Shown here: piece after piece, positions 55,589 through 64,000 of the stretch
Layout of the letters: every line of letters begins with the position of its first letter
Numbering within the stretch: the first letter of the stretch is position 1
NCBI GenBank assembly: GCA_944323205.1
Contig: CALURO010000002.1
Span: forward strand, 206,877 to 270,876
Origin: an uncultured Mucispirillum sp.
Lineage (GTDB): Bacteria; Chrysiogenota; Deferribacteres; Deferribacterales; Mucispirillaceae
DNA length: 64,000 nt
Direction: 5' to 3'
The notes under the pieces: model-generated
Seen by the model: only the letters and a program-made list of their open reading frames with translations
Told to the model about the DNA's origin: nothing
Databases searched by the model: none
Translations under genes and position numbers: made by a program

Positions 55589-56893
55589 TTATTTTTTTAA
55601 AATAAGATATGCAGAAATTACAGCAGTCTGCAGAGCAGGTATAAGATTTTTTTCATCAAAATCAAAATAATCATTGTGGTGACCTGCATATCTGTCAATA
55701 CCTGCTTGAATATATGTACCAATACCGTTATGTTCCTGCACATAGCTCATCATGCTGGCATAGTCTTCCCCAGCACCAAAGCTGACATTCTCTATTATTT
55801 TTTTATATTCCGGCACATATTTTACTGCTTCTTTAACAAATTCTATCATTTCTTTACTGCTTTGTCCGCTGCTTGAGCCGCCTGCAGTTTTTATGGAATA
55901 AGTGCAGCCTTCCATTAATGCAGATGCTTCTAATATTCTTTTAGTTTCTTCTACCATATAGTCATTTAACTGGCTTGTTTCGCCTCTTGTTTCCATAATA
56001 AGTTCAGCTGTAGCAGGAATAACATTTCTACCTTCTCCAGCAGTCAGTTTTCCAACATTTATTCTTGTAGTACCTTTGCCGTTTCTGCTTATAGCATGCA
56101 GGTTAAGGGCTGCATTGCAGGCAGCAAGCAGGGCATTTTTACCTTCTTCTGGATATGCTCCAGCATGAGCCTGTTTGCCGTAAAATGTTACATCAAACTT
56201 TGTAGAAGCAAGAAATTTATCTGCTCCGCATATAACAGTGCTGCTGTCACCTGCCTGAAAGCCAATATGCATACCTATTATATGTGTAATACCGTCACAG
56301 GCACCAGCTTTTATCATAGGCATAGCACCACGAAGTCCTTCTTCTGCAGGCTGAAATATGAAACGGATACTTCCTTTTAAGCTGTCTTTAATTTTTGCAA
56401 TAATTTCTGCAGCAGCAAGCCCTAAAGATACATGGGCATCATGACCGCAGGCGTGCATTGCTCCTTTATTTACTGATGCAAAGTTTTCTTTATTTGGTCT
56501 GTGGTTGTTATCACTTGTTTCTGTAACATCGTTACTATCCATATCAAAGCGGAAAGCAAGGTGAGGGCCGTCATCGCTAAATTTCATATCTGCCCAGAAT
56601 CCTGTATAACCGTGAGTCATTTTCTCAACAACAGCAGCATCTGCACCTTGAGATATGGCACGCTGCTGATTTTCTTTTAACACTTCTTCAGAAGGCACGC
56701 CCATCATATAGTCTTTATTATTTGCTTTTTCGCCCATAGTTATGGTATAGCCTAGTTCTGCCATTCTTTTTTGAGCAATAGATGAAGTGCGGAATTCTGT
56801 CCAGCCTGGTTCTGGGTGTTTGTGTAAATCTCGCCTGCATTTTATAATGTCATTTTCTTTTTCTTTTGCTAATGTTTTAATTTTTTCTATCAT
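55589..56893 (-). CDS. M20-family amidohydrolase (AbgA-like)
   Basis: 434 residues. M20D/AbgA type: RRDLHKHPEPGWTEFRT, ACGHDAHVSLGLA with metal-binding His and Asp, QPAEEGLRGAMPMI (catalytic Glu pair), MHIGFQAG, and GAGEDYASMM near the C terminus. E. coli AbgA is about the same length (436) and hydrolyses p-aminobenzoyl-glutamate with AbgB. Here the neighbour is a different M20 type, not AbgB, so the substrate may be an N-acyl amino acid. Last gene of the operon, 5 bases after the previous. Confidence 0.83.
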   Translation of the reverse strand: MIEKIKTLAKEKENDIIKCRRDLHKHPEPGWTEFRTSSIAQKRMAELGYTITMGEKANNKDYMMGVPSEEVLKENQQRAISQGADAAVVEKMTHGYTGFWADMKFSDDGPHLAFRFDMDSNDVTETSDNNHRPNKENFASVNKGAMHACGHDAHVSLGLAAAEIIAKIKDSLKGSIRFIFQPAEEGLRGAMPMIKAGACDGITHIIGMHIGFQAGDSSTVICGADKFLASTKFDVTFYGKQAHAGAYPEEGKNALLAACNAALNLHAISRNGKGTTRINVGKLTAGEGRNVIPATAELIMETRGETSQLNDYMVEETKRILEASALMEGCTYSIKTAGGSSSGQSSKEMIEFVKEAVKYVPEYKKIIENVSFGAGEDYASMMSYVQEHNGIGTYIQAGIDRYAGHHNDYFDFDEKNLIPALQTAVISAYLILKK

Positions 56894-56898
56894 AAATA

Positions 56899-58044
56899 TT
56901 ATCCGTGAAGTTTTTTACCTATTGCTATAATTGTATCATAAGTTAAGTTAGTATGTGGTATAATAGTATCCATTACCACATATTCATGCTCAGAATGTGC
57001 ACCAGCTCCAGCAGGACCAAAGCCGTCTAATGTAGGCACGCCAAGAGCAGCTGTAAAGTTTGCATCTGAGCCGCCCCCTGTTTTTATCCATTCTGGAGTA
57101 AAGTTATATTTTGCAGCAACTTCACTAACTATTTTAGTAAATTCCATTGATTTTTCGGTAGCTTTCATAACAGGTCTTGTAATACCGCCTGAAACTTCTG
57201 CTTTACCTTTTTCTTTTGCAGTCCACTCTTTTAATTCTTCAACTTTTGCCATAATTTTATCGTATTCTTTCATATCTTCTACCCGTAAATCAAGCTGACC
57301 ACAGGCATAATCTGCAACAGTATTTACACCAATACCGCCATTTATTAATCCCATATTTAAAGAAGTACCTATTTCATAATTATTTAATTTATTAAGCTCT
57401 ATTATCCAGCGAGCAAGTATATTTATGGCACTTACTCCGTCCCATGGGTTAACTCCAGCATGAACTGCCTTGCCATGTATTTCAATTTTCAGCCTGCCTA
57501 AGCCTTTTCTTTCCATAATCATTGCACCATTTTCTCTTGCAGGCTCGCAGCATATAACATATTTGCTTTTTTTTGCTAAACTTTCAATCCATGCTTTTGC
57601 ATTTCTTGAGCCTATTTCTTCTTCTGCATTAACTGCAAGGCAGATAGATATTTTATCAAGTTCATTATTGCTGTGAAGCATTTTAAATACATGATAAGCC
57701 ATAACAATAGATGCTTTCATATCATGAGCACCAGCACCATATATTTTGCCGTTTTCTATTTTAAAAGGTACTTTTTCCAGTGTGCCGTGTGTAAAAACTG
57801 TATCCATGTGGCATAAAAGCAGCACATCAAAGGCTTTATCATCTTTATTAAATATTTCTAAACATGGTGCTTTTGTGGTAGCCATTTCTGCATTTCTTGC
57901 TGTAATAGTATTAGAAATTGCTGAAAATTTTTCTTTTATAACATTGCCTATTTTTATAACACCTTCTGTATCTGATGTGCCGCTTTCAATAGAAACAAGT
58001 TCTTCTAAGTCTTTTAAAAATTCATCTAAATTAAAGTTTTCCAT
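56899..58044 (-). CDS. M20-family peptidase, carboxypeptidase-G2-like
   Basis: 381 residues. Zinc ligands in LLCHMDTVFTHG (about residue 75-86), AGAHDMKAS, VNAEEEIGSRNAK (catalytic Glu-Glu), CCEPAREN and the C-terminal GAGAHSEHEYV. Dimerisation lid around 180-290 (GKAVHAGVNPWDGVSAI). Likely cleaves C-terminal Glu or dipeptides; exact substrate unknown. In the same operon as a DcuC-type carrier (15-base gap), consistent with uptake followed by hydrolysis. Confidence 0.83.
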   Translation of the reverse strand: MENFNLDEFLKDLEELVSIESGTSDTEGVIKIGNVIKEKFSAISNTITARNAEMATTKAPCLEIFNKDDKAFDVLLLCHMDTVFTHGTLEKVPFKIENGKIYGAGAHDMKASIVMAYHVFKMLHSNNELDKISICLAVNAEEEIGSRNAKAWIESLAKKSKYVICCEPARENGAMIMERKGLGRLKIEIHGKAVHAGVNPWDGVSAINILARWIIELNKLNNYEIGTSLNMGLINGGIGVNTVADYACGQLDLRVEDMKEYDKIMAKVEELKEWTAKEKGKAEVSGGITRPVMKATEKSMEFTKIVSEVAAKYNFTPEWIKTGGGSDANFTAALGVPTLDGFGPAGAGAHSEHEYVVMDTIIPHTNLTYDTIIAIGKKLHG

Positions 58045-58059
58045 AATATCACCTTTTAA

Positions 58060-59349
58060 TTACATATAAAGAAGCATAATCATTGATACAATAGAAGCAA
58101 GCACTGCTCCAGGCGCTGTTCTTTTAGCTATTTCAAATGGGCTTACTTTTGCAATACCTGCAGCAACAATTGTTGCACCAGCAATAGGGGAAGCAGCTCT
58201 GCCTATAGCACCTGCAAGAGCAGCAATAGAACCCATATTTACAGGTTCAAGTCCAAATACTTGAGCATGAATTGTAACTGATTCATTAAATGCGATAGTT
58301 GCAGCATCTCCAGAGCCAGAAACCACACCTAATAAGAATGGTCCGTATGTAGCGGCAATAGATACTATATGTTCAGAGTTTTTAAGTCCGTTAATAAAAG
58401 CATCTACAAGCCCTAATGATTTCATACCTGCAACAAATACTGCTGCACACATGATAATACCTAAAATATCTCCATAGCCTTTGCCCATACCAGAGAAAAA
58501 TTCATTAGTAGCTTTTGCAGGATTTGTTCTAGTTGCTGCAATACATAATATTGCACCAATAAGCATTGCATGTGGTATACCTATACGGGAAGCCCAAGGA
58601 ACAGCAGCACGCACATCCTGCATACTTAATACAAGCAGCATTACAACAGGCACAAGTGGCATAACTGCATAAAATGGGTTTACTTTAAAATCTTTATCTA
58701 CATTAAAACTGTTTGTTTCATCAACATAGCCTTTATCTTCTTTAAGAATTTTTGCCATAATAGTAAGAGTTGCAGCTGCTACAAGCATAGCAACAATATC
58801 TGTAACAGCATGGACTTTTATAACTTCTATAACATCCATATTAGAGATTTTAGCAATAATTGGCTGGTGGCTGAGTCCTGGGCTTAACATTGAGCCCCAT
58901 GTGCCAAATATAACGGCAGCAGCTGCTGTAGCAGGGCGGACACCAACAGATATAAGCAGGGGGATAAATATAGCACCAACGGCAGCAGTAACACCTGCAG
59001 CACTTGTAAGAGAAATATTCACTAAAAATGTGCATATTACAACACCAGGGATAAGAACAGGCCTTGCTTTCATTAATATTTTTGCAAGTCCGTTAACTAA
59101 ATGCTTATCAACTTCAGTTATCTTCATTACATAAGAAAAGCCCATAACTGAGCAAATACTCCAGATAAGCCCATCAGAAATCATAGATTTTTGAAAGGCA
59201 TCAAAGGCAAGCAGTGGCTCAAGAGCTGCAATTGTCATAACAAGCCCTGTACCAAACAGCACTGTTTTTGTTTCGTATCTTTTTATTAAAAGCACAATGG
59301 CAGCAATAACACATATTGTCCCAAAAATAACACCCAGCACTCCGCTCAT
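58060..59349 (-). CDS. dcuC: DcuC-family C4-dicarboxylate/anion transporter
   Basis: 429 residues from ATG 59349 (GGAGG 5 bases upstream). About 11-12 membrane helices; LIWSICSVMGFSYVMKITEVDKHLV, written here as VMGFSYVMKITEVDKH, and SGSGDAATIAFNESVTIHA are DcuC-family features. DcuC exports succinate or exchanges C4-dicarboxylates in anaerobes; related carriers handle other anions, so the cargo could instead be the M20 substrate. First gene of the operon. Confidence 0.8.
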   Translation of the reverse strand: MSGVLGVIFGTICVIAAIVLLIKRYETKTVLFGTGLVMTIAALEPLLAFDAFQKSMISDGLIWSICSVMGFSYVMKITEVDKHLVNGLAKILMKARPVLIPGVVICTFLVNISLTSAAGVTAAVGAIFIPLLISVGVRPATAAAAVIFGTWGSMLSPGLSHQPIIAKISNMDVIEVIKVHAVTDIVAMLVAAATLTIMAKILKEDKGYVDETNSFNVDKDFKVNPFYAVMPLVPVVMLLVLSMQDVRAAVPWASRIGIPHAMLIGAILCIAATRTNPAKATNEFFSGMGKGYGDILGIIMCAAVFVAGMKSLGLVDAFINGLKNSEHIVSIAATYGPFLLGVVSGSGDAATIAFNESVTIHAQVFGLEPVNMGSIAALAGAIGRAASPIAGATIVAAGIAKVSPFEIAKRTAPGAVLASIVSMIMLLYM

Positions 59350-59361
59350 ATTATCCTCCAA

Positions 59362-59666
59362 AACAATTTTATATAAAATGATAATATTAAAATACTAATT
59401 TGTAAATAAAAATGTTTTTATTATTTTATATGATTTAGGATAAATATTTAATAAATAATTATATATTTAATAAAAACAATGTTATAATATATTTAAAATT
59501 TTTAATTTAAATGTGTTAGTAATAATTTTAAGTACTTTTTGGTGTATAAAACTTTATTATATAAAAAAATAATAACGATTGTTAATATTATTGATATAAT
59601 TAATTATTGACTTTTATTTTATTATATATTAATAAATATAACGATAAATAATAAAAGGAGTGGTAT
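59362..59666. other. AT-rich intergenic region upstream of the 5'-nucleotidase-type lipoprotein
   Basis: About 305 bases, very AT-rich, between divergent operons. One promoter-like pair, TTGACT (59607-59612) with a poor -10 TAATAA (59630-59635), lies before the AAGGAG site of the lipoprotein. The rest shows no gene, repeat or RNA that I can support. Confidence 0.4.
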
Positions 59667-61877
59667 ATGAAAAAGCATTTCTCTTTAGCCAATGTAAAAA
59701 TTTTATTTTTACTTATAATGATGACGGCATTGCTTGCTGCCTGCAGTGAACAGGACAGTAAATCATCAGGCAATGGCGGTCTTGATGTTTCATCTTATTA
59801 TCCTTTAGATGTTTCACCAACAGCACTTCATGAAAGAATTACTGTTCAGTTTAACAGAGTAAGTGGAATAGGTGCAGAAGAAACGGATGCATGTCTTCCT
59901 TATTATGATGTTAAAATAGGTACAGATGATAACATTAATAATGCATTAGACTTAGGCACAGTTGAACCAAATGACAGTCTGCTTGTAAGGTTTGCTGTAA
60001 AAAAATCTCAAAGCGAAGCAGACAGTGCAGAAGGATTTCCATTTTTATATCATGCTGATTTACAGGATAATGTGGAATATACTATATGGATAAGGTCTAA
60101 TTTTTCAAGATGCGGATATGGTCAGTCTAATTATACTTCTGTAAAATCTACACCAATACCATTACCAAGTCAGATTGAAAATGTACAAGTTCAGCAGGGA
60201 GATAAACATCTTCGTATTTCATGGACTAAAAAACAGGGTGAGCTTTATGCAGTGCATATTGATGACTGTCCGTCAAAAGCAGGGCAGTATAACAAATGGA
60301 CTCCAGCTTTTTCTTTAAATTCTGACCATTATATTATAGAACTTGCAAATAATACTGATTTATATGAGGGCTCAAATCATACAGTATGTATAGTTTCCCA
60401 TAATGCAAACGGCTTTTTAGATGCTGATAGTGTAAGTACATGGAAAGTGTTTGGAAAAGATATTTTTTCCTCAGCAGAAGATAAAGCACTTATGCAGGGA
60501 AAAGCTGCTGTTCAGGCTCCAGCAAAACCAGTAATAGAAAGTAGCAGTATGCATGGCAAAAATAAAAGGGCAGAGTTTTCATTTAATACAGTATCTGTTG
60601 GAGATGCTGCCGTTTCAGATTATCAGGCAGGATATTCTCTTGATGGCACAAATTATACATGGATAGATTCATCTATTCCATTTACTCAAGATAGAGCATC
60701 ATCTATTATAAGCGGCCTTGAAAATGATATGACATATTACATTAAACTTCGTGCGGCAAATTCAAGTGCAAATAATACATGGGTAGAAAGTGATGCAGTA
60801 AGTGTTACACCTGTATATACTCCCATTGATTTAAATGACTTAAATCAGTATTTAGGTACAGCAGCAGGTGATTTTATATATGCAGAAGATGTGCCCCACA
60901 GTGATTTCTGGCGAATAAGTACAAACTTTAATGCAGGTGGCAGACCAAATACTGACAGATTAGTTCGTGGTAAAGAAACAGCTCTGGGCAATATGTTTGC
61001 TGATGCAGTAAAATGGTATGGCTCAGAAATGACTAATATAAACCCAGATTTTGCATGGCTTATAGGTGATATGATAGGTCAGGGTATTCAAGCTAACCAG
61101 ATTATTACACCAGCATTTTTACAAACTATAATTACTTCTGATTATTTAGAAGATACATTAGTTTATGTAACATTAAATGGCTCAGATTTAATTACAGATG
61201 CAGATTACAGCCTTGATTTAAACTCATATCCAGCAGTGGGGGACAGCTCAAACCCATACACAAAAACACTTTTTGGGCAGGCTGCCTCAGTTTACAGAAA
61301 TAACCATTACGGTGGTTCTGGCGGCACAACATATAATGGCAAATGGTGGGGTATACCGTCAAGCGAAGTGCGATATGCAATAGAATACCTTCCATACAGT
61401 ATTGATAAATTTAATATAAAATTTGATACAAACTGTGCAACTGTTAATAAATCTACAGGTATAGACAGCGAAACAGGTGCTTTATATGATGCAGTTGCAG
61501 ACCCAAAAAACTGTTATCTTTTAACTTATGAGAAGGCTAACCCAGAATCTGGCAACCCTACAGAAACAAGTGTTATGGGATATAAAAGAGGCAGAATACA
61601 AAATGGCAGTTTATTTATAAATGGTCAGGCAGTATCAAGTGATAAACAGTATAGAGTTATTACAACAACTAAAACTGCAAAAGAAATGTATGTAGCATTT
61701 TTAGGTAAAACAGTAATTCCAGTATTAGATGAAAATAATCAGCCTGTTACAATGCTTAAAGCTGTTGCAGAATATATTGCATATAAAAACAGCATTTCCC
61801 CATATTTAGACGGCAGAATAAAATTATATGGCGGAGTGCCTGGAAACACTGCAAATGACTTTAATGCAGGAAATTAA
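59667..61877 (+). CDS. Lipoprotein with FN3-like and 5'-nucleotidase C-terminal domains
   Basis: 736 residues. Lipobox LAAC (Cys26). Two fibronectin type III-like domains (about 175-275 and 290-385), then a 5'-nucleotidase C-terminal-like domain from about 425: RGKETALGNMFADAVKWYG matches the xxLGNLxADAM motif. There is no metallophosphatase domain with its DxH and GNHE motifs, so it has only the substrate-binding half of a 5'-nucleotidase. An outer-membrane surface role is likely; the following TonB receptor suggests uptake, but the ligand is unknown. Confidence 0.72.
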   Translation: MKKHFSLANVKILFLLIMMTALLAACSEQDSKSSGNGGLDVSSYYPLDVSPTALHERITVQFNRVSGIGAEETDACLPYYDVKIGTDDNINNALDLGTVEPNDSLLVRFAVKKSQSEADSAEGFPFLYHADLQDNVEYTIWIRSNFSRCGYGQSNYTSVKSTPIPLPSQIENVQVQQGDKHLRISWTKKQGELYAVHIDDCPSKAGQYNKWTPAFSLNSDHYIIELANNTDLYEGSNHTVCIVSHNANGFLDADSVSTWKVFGKDIFSSAEDKALMQGKAAVQAPAKPVIESSSMHGKNKRAEFSFNTVSVGDAAVSDYQAGYSLDGTNYTWIDSSIPFTQDRASSIISGLENDMTYYIKLRAANSSANNTWVESDAVSVTPVYTPIDLNDLNQYLGTAAGDFIYAEDVPHSDFWRISTNFNAGGRPNTDRLVRGKETALGNMFADAVKWYGSEMTNINPDFAWLIGDMIGQGIQANQIITPAFLQTIITSDYLEDTLVYVTLNGSDLITDADYSLDLNSYPAVGDSSNPYTKTLFGQAASVYRNNHYGGSGGTTYNGKWWGIPSSEVRYAIEYLPYSIDKFNIKFDTNCATVNKSTGIDSETGALYDAVADPKNCYLLTYEKANPESGNPTETSVMGYKRGRIQNGSLFINGQAVSSDKQYRVITTTKTAKEMYVAFLGKTVIPVLDENNQPVTMLKAVAEYIAYKNSISPYLDGRIKLYGGVPGNTANDFNAGN

Positions 61878-61889
61878 TTAGAATTTTAT

Positions 61890-61920
61890 AAAGGGAAAAG
61901 GTTAACCCCCTTTTCCCTTT
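61890..61920 (+). terminator. Hairpin between the lipoprotein and TonB receptor genes
   Basis: Stem AAAGGGAAAAGG (61890-61901) with CCTTTTCCCTTT (61909-61920), 7-base loop. No clear T run after it, so it may be an attenuator or RNA stabiliser rather than a full stop. Confidence 0.55.
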
Positions 61921-61932
61921 TCTGGAGCATAT

Positions 61933-63947
61933 ATGGCAAAATACTTTATTTTTTGTTTTATTATTTTTACTTTTAGTATTAGCTATGCAGAAGATGTTGA
62001 GCAGGTGGAAACTGATACTGTTATTGTAACAGATACTAAAACAAAAGAGAAAGGTCAGACTATAATACAGGAAGATATGCAGAGTATGAATATTTATTCA
62101 TTATCAGATGCATTAACATTAAGCCCTGGCGTTATGATAGATGAGAGCGGCGCAAGGGGCGATACCACATTTAGAATAAGGGGTTTTTCAAGCTCTGCAA
62201 TCCCTGTAATAATAGACGGTATATCCACATTAAACCCATATAACGGTTTAAGCGACAGTGCATCTATGCTTTTAGGTGATACAGAATCTGTTACAGTGCA
62301 GAAAGGCTATTCTTCAATGCTTTATGGCGCAAATGGTATGGGCGGAGCAGTGCTTTTAACCCTTGCAAAACCAAAGAAAAAGTTTGAAGGATTTTTTAAA
62401 ACAACCATAGAAAATGATGATAATTTTGATTTTGCATCAGTTTATAATATCGCAAGTATTGGCTCTAAAACTTCTAAATTTTATTTTAAATATACTTTGC
62501 AGTATAGGGAGATAGACCATTACCTGCTTCCAAAAAGTTATAAACCTATGCAGGGAAGTATCCAGAAAGACAGAAACAGGCTTTTTTCTGATAGAAATGA
62601 TATTAAAAATACATTAATAGCAGGCACAACACCAGTTGACGGCCTTGATATATGGCTTACATATATTTACAGTGATGTGGATAAGGGAATGGTAAGCCCT
62701 GAAGTCAGCTCTGTATATTCATTATGGGGCTGGAATTATGACTATCACATGAGTGTATCACTCCATGGAAAATATGAGAAAGATAAGTTAAAGCTTAATT
62801 TTTTAGCTTTTTATGATACTTATGATAACTCTATGAGTATGTATTCAAGCCTTATACATGTTGATTATAAATCCCCATACCGCACAAGTATATATGATGA
62901 ATACGCTGCAGGTTTCAGCATAAACGCAGGATATGATATAACAGATGAGCATATTATAAAATCTGCCATTACTTACAGGCAGGATAACCATATAGGTTTA
63001 AGCAGTGACAGCTTAGGCACAGAAGAAGATATAGATGTTACAGAAAACAAACTGTCTTTTGGTGTAGAATATGATTATAAAATAGTAGATAAGCTTACAA
63101 TTTCTGCTACATTAGGGTTTGATGGATTAATACCCTCTAATTTTTACAGTAAAGAAAACAGCTTTAATAATAAACTTGGTTTATCAGCATATAATGTAGA
63201 TGTTGTAAACAGGTTTTTATTTGCAGGTCAGTTTGGTATATTTTATGAATTTATTGATGATAATAATTTATATTTAACTTATGCAAGAAGAAATCAGTTT
63301 CCCACAATGAGCGACAGATATTCTACACAGCTTGGTGAAAACCTGCCAAACCCTAATTTAAAGCCTGAAACAGCAGACCATGTGGAGCTGGGATATAAAG
63401 GCTCATTATTTAATATGCTTTATATTGAATCAGCCTTATATTACAGCAGTGTATCAGATAAAATGGTGGTTATACAGGTGCCAAACCCTGTGCTGCCAAC
63501 TACTCAGGTAGACTATCTTATGAATTTAGATAAAGTATCATTATATGGATTTGAGCTTTTATCAAATATTTATATTTTAGATTATGCTGAACTTGGGCTT
63601 AATTTATCAGTTAATGCTTATAATATAGATAAAAGCCAGTCAAAAGCAGAAGTTATGACATATTATCCGCTTTTTACAGGTAAAGCATACATAAAAATTA
63701 CACCATGCCAGTATATTGCAGTTACACCAGTTGTAGAGTATACTACTTCAAGATATGCAGATATTTACGGCATTAATGAATTAGATGGCTATTTTTAGCA
63801 CATTTAAATGTAAACTTTTTTATAAATGAACATTTCCAGATAGATTTTGCAGTCCGAAATATTACAGACACATTATATGAAACAAGGCAGCACTACCCAT
63901 TAAAGGGTAGAAGCTTTACCTTGGGCACTGTAAAAAATTTTGTGTAA
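61933..63947 (+). CDS. TonB-dependent receptor with a frameshift near the C terminus
   Basis: Signal peptide, plug domain (about 30-145; SDALTLSPGVMIDE, GFSSSAIPVIIDGI, LYGANGMGGAVLL) and a 22-strand-type barrel. The frame stops at TAG 63798, but the last strands continue in another frame from 63795: LNVNFFINEHFQIDF, RNITDTLYETRQHYPLKG, SFTLGTVKNFV, which is the usual receptor ending. One extra T in TATTTTTA at 63790-63797 restores 671 residues. As sequenced, the protein lacks its last about 50 residues and the C-terminal aromatic signature. Could be mutation, sequencing error, or slippage. Confidence 0.82.
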
Positions 63948-64000
63948 TCAAAAAAACTATGTTATAAAAAAGCATAAGTAGAGTTACATGAAATTTGAAG

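Noticed and set aside
63781..63800. Programmed -1 frameshift in the TonB receptor
   Set aside because: The site TATTTTTAG does not have the X-XXY-YYZ register in the zero frame, and no downstream stimulatory structure is clear; a plain indel is simpler.
1..64000. CRISPR array, prophage, integrase or insertion sequence
   Set aside because: No regularly spaced direct repeats with spacers, and no transposase, integrase or phage structural gene was seen; the dispersed repeats carry no protein gene.

Overview
The window reads as a stretch of chromosome from an AT-rich, anaerobic or microaerophilic, diderm bacterium. It carries LpxB, an Mla-type lipid transport locus, a TonB-dependent receptor and many lipoproteins (outer membrane), plus pyruvate:ferredoxin oxidoreductase, a DMSO-reductase-type molybdoenzyme, hydrogenase maturation genes and a futalosine-pathway enzyme (anaerobic respiration, hydrogen metabolism). 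My best guess is Deferribacterota, something like the gut bacterium Mucispirillum. That is inference from gene content and base composition, not a search result.

Layout. 1-3.7 kb: 3' part of a DmsA-like molybdoenzyme, its four-cluster ferredoxin subunit and a TorD-type chaperone. 4.0-6.7 kb: a lipoprotein, then a Y-family DNA polymerase with a YolD-like partner. 6.8-11.7 kb: nikABCDE nickel ABC transporter behind a promoter overlapped by a NikR-type inverted repeat. 11.7-15.7 kb (minus strand): complete arginine-to-spermidine pathway, speD-speA-speE-speB, behind a long leader that looks structured. 16.3-19.9 kb: lipase-like hydrolase, acetyltransferase, anti-sigma-type ATPase, orphan membrane protein. 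19.9-23.8 kb (minus): mlaE, a degenerate ATPase subunit, mlaD and two lipoproteins. 24.4-27.7 kb: a PKD-repeat surface lipoprotein interrupted at a 9-G tract. 28.4-32 kb: PFOR. 32.8-40.6 kb: hybrid histidine kinase, HD-GYP regulator and a second PAS kinase. 40.8 kb: tRNA-Pro. 41-42.7 kb: three related small secreted proteins. 42.9-46.3 kb: rhomboid protease, hypCDE, hisI. 46.3-49.4 kb: PilM-like protein, lipoprotein, lpxB. 49.5-52.4 kb (minus): lipoprotein, flavodoxin/ferredoxin protein, yajQ, mnmA. 52.8-55.3 kb: YihY protein fused to a cyclic-nucleotide domain, mqnB, degenerate transglycosylase-like protein. 55.6-59.3 kb (minus): DcuC-type carrier and two M20 peptidases. 59.7-63.9 kb: lipoprotein with a 5'-nucleotidase C domain and a TonB-dependent receptor with a frameshift near its C terminus.

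How genes work together. Nickel import (nikABCDE) and HypCDE both serve a [NiFe] hydrogenase, presumably encoded elsewhere; hydrogen and PFOR-derived electrons could feed the molybdoenzyme through menaquinone (MqnB). The four spe genes make spermidine from arginine and S-adenosylmethionine. The hybrid kinase and HD-GYP protein are translationally coupled and probably form a c-di-GMP-lowering signalling pair; the YajQ-family protein may be a c-di-GMP reader.

Most striking features: (1) the 9-G tract that puts a roughly 1100-residue PKD lipoprotein out of frame, as in phase-variable contingency genes; (2) a dispersed mosaic intergenic repeat (five clear copies and one remnant) with inverted ends, several carrying 8-9 base G or C runs; (3) an Mla locus whose ATPase-position gene has lost the Walker A, signature and Walker B motifs; (4) the nikA operator; (5) the spe leader.
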